From: Paracoccaceae bacterium | GTDB taxonomy: Bacteria; Pseudomonadota; Alphaproteobacteria; Rhodobacterales; Rhodobacteraceae | Direction of reading: 5' to 3' | Assembly: GCA_007121115.1 (NCBI GenBank) | Contig: SKMI01000350.1 | Coordinates: 1-9,237, forward strand | Length of the DNA stretch: 9,237 nucleotides | Shown: positions 5,801 through 9,237 of the stretch, piece after piece | How positions within the stretch are numbered: the first letter of the stretch is position 1 | Layout of the letters: each line of letters begins with the position of its first letter | Program-made: the position numbers and the translations under genes | Notes under the pieces: generated by a model | Database searches by the model: none | Seen by the model: only the letters and a program-made list of their open reading frames with translations | What the model was told of the DNA's origin: nothing

Positions 5801-6771
5801 CAACCCTCCTTGACCCCGAATTGCGCCCCCGCCTTGTCGGCGGCGGTCTTCGACCAGTCGCGCTTGACCCCCAGCCGCAGCATCATCGCTGCACCGACGA
5901 AGATCGACGAATACGTCCCCACGATCACCCCCCAGATCATGGCAAAGACAAAGCCGCGGATCACATCGCCCCCAAGCACGAAGAGCGAAATCAGCGCCAG
6001 CAGCGTGGTCACACTCGTCATCACCGTGCGGGCCAGCGTCTCGTTGATCGAAATGTTCAGCACCTCCTTCAGGGGGCGCTTCTTGTACTTGATCAGGTTC
6101 TCGCGCACCCGGTCGAACACCACCACCGTGTCGTTGAGCGAATACCCCACGATGGTCAGCAGCGCCGCGATGATCGCCAGATCGAAGCGGATCTGCAGCG
6201 CCGCGAACAGCCCGATGGTCAGCACCACATCGTGCACCAGCGCGGCCACCGCGCCCACGGAAAACTGCCATTCGAACCTGAGCCAGATATAGAACAGCAC
6301 CGCCGCCAGCGCCAAGGTCACCGCAATGATGGCCGAGCGCACCAGTTCCCCCGATACCGTCGGTCCCACCGATTCCACCGACGAGAAGCTGAGCGAGGGG
6401 GCCACCTCCTGCAAGGCGTTCAGCACCGCGTCAAGTTGCGCGGGCGTCACCGACTCGGTCCCCTCCTGCGCCTGGATGCGCACCATCGCCACGTTGCGGT
6501 CCGCGCCGAAGGCAGGGTCGAATACTTCGGTGATCGCGACATCACCGAAATTCAGCGGGTTCAGCGCATCGCGGTAGGCGCCCACATCCACCGGCTCGAC
6601 CGCTTCGGTCCGGATCGAGGTGCCGCCACGGAAGTCGATGCCGAAGTTCAACCCCATGACCGCAAAGGCCACCACCGACAGCACCATCGCCACCAGCGAG
6701 GCACCGAAAGTCACGCGCGCATGGCGAAAGAAGTCGATCTTCGTGTCGTCGGGGACAAGTTTCAGTCGCAT
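5800..6771 (-). CDS. secF: protein translocase subunit SecF
   Basis: This 323-residue inner-membrane protein pairs with SecD to pull exported proteins through the Sec channel using the proton gradient. The first membrane helix (about 23-41) leads into the conserved GIDFRGG motif (44-50). A periplasmic domain follows (about 52-140), and then five more membrane helices between about 142 and 300. The helix-4 motif GYSLNDTVVVFDRVREN is present, with Asp214 corresponding to the functionally important Asp213 of E. coli SecF. The length is typical. The ATG at 6771 is preceded by GAGGAGG and lies 10 bases after the secD stop, so the two are co-transcribed. The stop overlaps the Mth938-domain start. 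Confidence 0.98.
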   Translation of the reverse strand: MRLKLVPDDTKIDFFRHARVTFGASLVAMVLSVVAFAVMGLNFGIDFRGGTSIRTEAVEPVDVGAYRDALNPLNFGDVAITEVFDPAFGADRNVAMVRIQAQEGTESVTPAQLDAVLNALQEVAPSLSFSSVESVGPTVSGELVRSAIIAVTLALAAVLFYIWLRFEWQFSVGAVAALVHDVVLTIGLFAALQIRFDLAIIAALLTIVGYSLNDTVVVFDRVRENLIKYKKRPLKEVLNISINETLARTVMTSVTTLLALISLFVLGGDVIRGFVFAMIWGVIVGTYSSIFVGAAMMLRLGVKRDWSKTAADKAGAQFGVKEG

Positions 6772-6781
6772 GGGCGCCTCC

Positions 6782-8449
6782 TCAGGCCAGAAGCGTCTTG
6801 GGACGCGCGCGTTCGTAGTAGATCACGACCATCAGCCGGGTGACAAAGAGCGCCGTGAAGACCGAGCTAACGATCCCCAGCCCCAGCGTGACCGCAAAGC
6901 CCCGCACCGGACCCGAGCCCATGGCAAACAGGATCAGCGCCGTGATCAGCGTGGTGATATTGGCGTCCAGAATCGCCGAGAGCGCCTTTTCATAGCCAAG
7001 CTGGATGGCGCGGGCAGGGCCCTTGGCGGTTCGCATCTCCTCGCGTATCCGCTCGAAGATCAGCACCGTGGCGTCCACCGCCATGCCGATGGTCAGAACG
7101 ATCCCGGCGATCCCCGGAAGCGTCAGCGTGGCGCCGATGGCCGACAAGAGCGCGAAGATCATGCTGACGTTCAGCAGAAGCGCGATATTGGCGATCACCC
7201 CGAAACTGCCATAGGTCAGCAAAATGAAGCCCAGCACGGCGGCGAAGGCCACAAGTGCTGCGATCCGGCCCGCGTCGATACTGTCCTGCCCCAGTTCGGG
7301 GCCGACGGTGCGCTCTTCCAGGAAATCCATCTCGGCGGGCAGCGCGCCCGAGCGCAGCAGCACGGCAAGCTGCGTCGTTTCCTCGACCGTGAATCGGCCG
7401 GTGATGATCCCCGCCCCGCCCGAGATATGCGCCTGGATCACCGGGGCCGAAATCACCTCGCCGTCCAGCACGATGGCAAAGGGGTTGCCGATATTCGCCG
7501 CCGTGTATTGCCCGAACGCCCGCCCCCCGGTCGGGTTGAAGCGGAAATTCACCGCGGGCCGGTTGTTCTGGTCGAAGGCGGGCTGGGCATCGACAAGCTG
7601 GTCGCCGGTGACGACCGGCTGCTGTTCGAGGATGTAGTAGCGCCCCGGCTCGTCCATGGACGGATAGATCAACTGGCGCGGCTCCGGTACCCGGTCCCCG
7701 TCCGTGGTGGTGTTGATCACCGGATGAAAGGTCAGCCGCGCGGTGGTGCCGATCAGTTCCTTCAACTCGGCGGCCGAGCCGATGCCCGGCACCTGGATCA
7801 GGATACGGTCGGCGCCCTGGCGCTGGATGGTGGGCTCGCGCGTGCCGGCCTCATCCACGCGGCGGCGGATGATTTCGAGTGACTGGCGCATTGTGCGCTC
7901 GTCGGTGGCCTGTCGTTCGGCCTCGGACAGGGTGACGACGATCTCGGCCCCGTCCACGCGGACATCCAGATCGCGGGCGGTGCCGAACCCGGTGACCGTC
8001 TGCGTGGGCTGGGCCAGTTGGCGCACCACCTCGGCGGCACGGCCCACGGCATCCTCGTTCGAGACCTGCACCCGCAACTCGCCCGGCTCGGACGGCACGC
8101 GGCGGACATTGCCCACGGTGCCGCGCTCATCACGCAGCGCGTCGCGCACATCGGGCCACATGCCGTCGATCCGGTCGGCATAGACATCCGAGACCTGAAC
8201 CTCGGCCAGAAGCTGCGCACCACCGCGCAGATCGAGACCCAGATTGACCAGCGCCGAAGGCAGGAAGGACGGCCAGAGCGCGATCTCGTCGGCGACGTCC
8301 TCGACACTCGCGGCGCCGGCCTCGACCGATGCGAGGGCGTCGTTGTGCCGCTCGACCCGATCGTAGAAGAGGTTGGGCATCGAAAACAGGATACCCAGGG
8401 CGCAGACGCCCCAGATCAGGATGCGCTTCCAGAGCGGAATTTGCAGCAT
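6782..8449 (-). CDS. secD: protein translocase subunit SecD
   Basis: This 555-residue inner-membrane partner of SecF has a large periplasmic domain. Helix 1 spans about 10-29, followed by VNLGLDLRGGAQL (68-80), the hallmark of the P1 base region. The segment RRRVDEAGTREPTIQRQGADRI (196-215) and the P1-head region follow up to about 380. The C-terminal membrane domain (about 395-545) holds GMAVDATVLIFERIREE, with Asp459 matching Asp519 of E. coli SecD. The residue two after this Asp is Thr (MAVDAT), where Asn is usual. I chose the ATG at 8449, with GGGAG about 12 bases upstream, because helix 1 begins there. The in-frame ATG at 8530 lies within the promoter candidate. The gap of 224 bases to yajC is wide for this cluster. 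Confidence 0.97.
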   Translation of the reverse strand: MLQIPLWKRILIWGVCALGILFSMPNLFYDRVERHNDALASVEAGAASVEDVADEIALWPSFLPSALVNLGLDLRGGAQLLAEVQVSDVYADRIDGMWPDVRDALRDERGTVGNVRRVPSEPGELRVQVSNEDAVGRAAEVVRQLAQPTQTVTGFGTARDLDVRVDGAEIVVTLSEAERQATDERTMRQSLEIIRRRVDEAGTREPTIQRQGADRILIQVPGIGSAAELKELIGTTARLTFHPVINTTTDGDRVPEPRQLIYPSMDEPGRYYILEQQPVVTGDQLVDAQPAFDQNNRPAVNFRFNPTGGRAFGQYTAANIGNPFAIVLDGEVISAPVIQAHISGGAGIITGRFTVEETTQLAVLLRSGALPAEMDFLEERTVGPELGQDSIDAGRIAALVAFAAVLGFILLTYGSFGVIANIALLLNVSMIFALLSAIGATLTLPGIAGIVLTIGMAVDATVLIFERIREEMRTAKGPARAIQLGYEKALSAILDANITTLITALILFAMGSGPVRGFAVTLGLGIVSSVFTALFVTRLMVVIYYERARPKTLLA

Positions 8450-8500
8450 GAGGCGGTTGTCTCCCGTCGCGGCGCCGGGCGACCACGCGCCGACACGGCG

Positions 8501-8530
8501 GATATAAAGGTTTTGGCGCGGTGGCCTCAA
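8501..8530 (-). promoter_or_regulatory. promoter candidate for secD-secF
   Basis: On the minus strand, TTGAGG (8525-8530) and TATATC (8501-8506) are 18 bases apart; the overlapping TTATAT reads as a 17-base spacing. The AT-rich run AAAACCTTTATAT stands out in this GC-rich gap. A start about 7 bases downstream would give a leader of roughly 45 bases before the secD ATG. This would let secDF be expressed separately from yajC. Confidence 0.5.
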
Positions 8531-8673
8531 GCCCCGCGCCCGTCATGGCGCTCTCACGCCTGTGTCATCGTCCCTGCGTCGGCGCCTTCGCGGCGGTGAA
8601 AACGCTTATGCGCCGCCCTGCGTCGCCCCCATGTGGGGTCCGGCCGTGTGAAGCCCGGTCGCGCGGCGAAGGC

Positions 8674-8994
8674 TCATTCCTTGGCGGGCTCGGTCTTGGA
8701 GACGACGTTCTGTACCGTGTGCTTGATCACCCGCACACGCACGCCTTCGGCCAGTTCGACCTCGATCTCGCCATCTTCCTTGACCTTGGTGACCTTGCCG
8801 ACCAGCCCTCCGGCCGTGATCACCTGATCGCCGCGGCGCAGGGCATCAACCATGGCGCGGTGCTCCTTCATCTTCTTCTGCTGCGGGCGGATCAGCAGGA
8901 AATACATGATCGCGAAGATCAGGATGAAGGGCAGGATCGAGATCAGGGCACCACCGGCACCGGCGTCCTGGGCATAGGCAGGGGAAACGAACAT
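8674..8994 (-). CDS. yajC: preprotein translocase subunit YajC
   Basis: This 106-residue single-pass inner-membrane protein associates with SecDF in the Sec holotranslocon. A short periplasmic N-terminus (MFVSPAYAQDAGAGG) precedes one membrane helix (about 16-36), then the conserved cytoplasmic motif RPQQKKMKEH (36-45) and GDQVITAGGLVGKV (55-68). These are all diagnostic for the family. The ATG at 8994 has AGGAG 7 bases upstream. An in-frame ATG at 9048 would add 18 residues without family similarity. The C-terminus is acidic and basic in patches and ends PAKE, as in related forms. It is the first gene of the Sec module here. Confidence 0.96.
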   Translation of the reverse strand: MFVSPAYAQDAGAGGALISILPFILIFAIMYFLLIRPQQKKMKEHRAMVDALRRGDQVITAGGLVGKVTKVKEDGEIEVELAEGVRVRVIKHTVQNVVSKTEPAKE

Positions 8995-9048
8995 CGAGGC
9001 TCCTGTTGTCAGTGGGGCCAGGGGCGTGCTGTCACGACGCTCCGGCAC

Positions 9049-9078
9049 AAAGAAAAGCCCCGGGTGCTACCCGAAGCC
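9049..9078 (-). terminator. intrinsic-terminator-like hairpin in yajC leader
   Basis: On the minus strand, a 10-bp stem (9056-9065 with 9069-9078; seven standard pairs and three G-U pairs) with an AGC loop is followed directly by TTTTCTTT (9049-9056). This is the best-formed intrinsic terminator in the window. It lies 55 bases upstream of the yajC ATG and only about 11 bases downstream of the promoter-like -10 box. It could end an upstream transcript from outside the window or act as an attenuator for yajC. Confidence 0.6.
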
Positions 9079-9089
9079 AGTTGCGGCGC

Positions 9090-9118
9090 ACCCTAGCGAC
9101 GGCGTCCCGGCAATGCAA
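9090..9118 (-). promoter_or_regulatory. sigma-70-like promoter upstream of yajC
   Basis: On the minus strand, TTGCAT (9113-9118) and TAGGGT (9090-9095) are separated by exactly 17 bases. TTG-type -35 and TAGGGT-type -10 boxes are common in Rhodobacterales promoters. The predicted start near 9083 is about 90 bases from the yajC ATG. The terminator-like hairpin begins almost immediately after it, so either this leader is attenuated or one of the two elements is a chance match. Confidence 0.5.
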
Positions 9119-9172
9119 GGCAACCCGGACAGGCTGCAGGCACACGAAGATGCGCCCAGTCGGACCGGAATT

Positions 9173-9226
9173 CTCCCGCCCGTCTTCCGTCGGCTGACGC
9201 CTCCGTCATCCCGTTGGGCCGGGCGC
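9173..9226. repeat. 54-bp inverted repeat, right copy
   Basis: This is the exact reverse complement of 4-57. Read on the plus strand it begins CTCCCGCCCGTC and ends GGGCCGGGCGC. It lies about 55 bases upstream of the yajC promoter candidate, in a gap with no recognised gene. Frames across it stay open for a while (one reads RPAQRDDGGVSRRKTGG, another NGMTEASADGRRAG), so a duplicated fragment of coding sequence cannot be excluded. Confidence 0.9.
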
Positions 9227-9237
9227 CGCGCGCAAGC

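Noticed and set aside
5084..6292. Long plus-strand frame of 402 codons opposite the glycosylase, Mth938-domain and secF genes.
   Set aside because: It is antisense to three well-supported genes and crosses the palindrome cluster. Its serine/arginine-rich product is typical of an antisense frame in GC-rich DNA.
8130..8546. 138-codon minus-strand frame starting between yajC and secD and running into secD, considered as a leader peptide for secDF.
   Set aside because: Most of it is out-of-frame secD sequence, rich in arginine. It has no signal peptide and no RAPP-like arrest motif.
8622..8640. CCCC/GGGG inverted repeat after yajC as a terminator.
   Set aside because: Only a 4-bp stem is possible once a loop is allowed, and no T-run follows.

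Overview
This GC-rich window carries ten protein-coding genes, all on the minus strand. The protein sequences, the GC-rich codon usage, the YajC-SecD-SecF-Mth938 order and the GAA-looped palindrome cluster all point to an alphaproteobacterium, most likely Rhodobacteraceae. This assignment comes from recognised family features, not from a database search.

In the direction of transcription (right to left), the window opens with a 54-bp repeat at 9173-9226. A promoter-like site and a terminator-like hairpin follow, and then the Sec accessory module: yajC (8674-8994), secD (6782-8449, with its own promoter candidate), secF (5800-6771) and a small Mth938-domain gene (5444-5800) that overlaps the secF stop codon by one base. 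A dense cluster of palindromes (about 5326-5440) separates this module from the next.

The second module is a tightly packed four-gene set: an AlkA-like DNA glycosylase (4681-5325), a serine esterase of the phospholipase/carboxylesterase family (4013-4684), an acyl-CoA dehydrogenase (2883-4016) and a CaiB/BaiF-fold protein with the alpha-methylacyl-CoA racemase catalytic residues (1711-2886). Each gene overlaps the next by exactly 4 bases (ATGA, GTGA, GTGA), so translation is probably coupled. The last two enzymes fit together in degradation of 2-methyl-branched acyl-CoAs. The glycosylase is the outlier.

The third part holds two separate genes. The first is a small glycine-zipper lipoprotein (1315-1605) with its own promoter and a hairpin downstream. 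After a 546-bp gap with no convincing gene comes an orphan ParA/Soj-type ATPase (130-768) with no ParB partner in view. The window closes with a second, perfectly identical and inverted copy of the 54-bp repeat (4-57).

Most of the coding content is ordinary housekeeping and metabolism. I see no phage, insertion sequence, CRISPR array, toxin-antitoxin pair or recognisable defence system. The most unusual feature is the pair of perfect 54-bp inverted repeats enclosing about 9.1 kb. Next are the hairpin in the yajC leader and the four-gene overlap chain mixing DNA repair with acyl-CoA metabolism.
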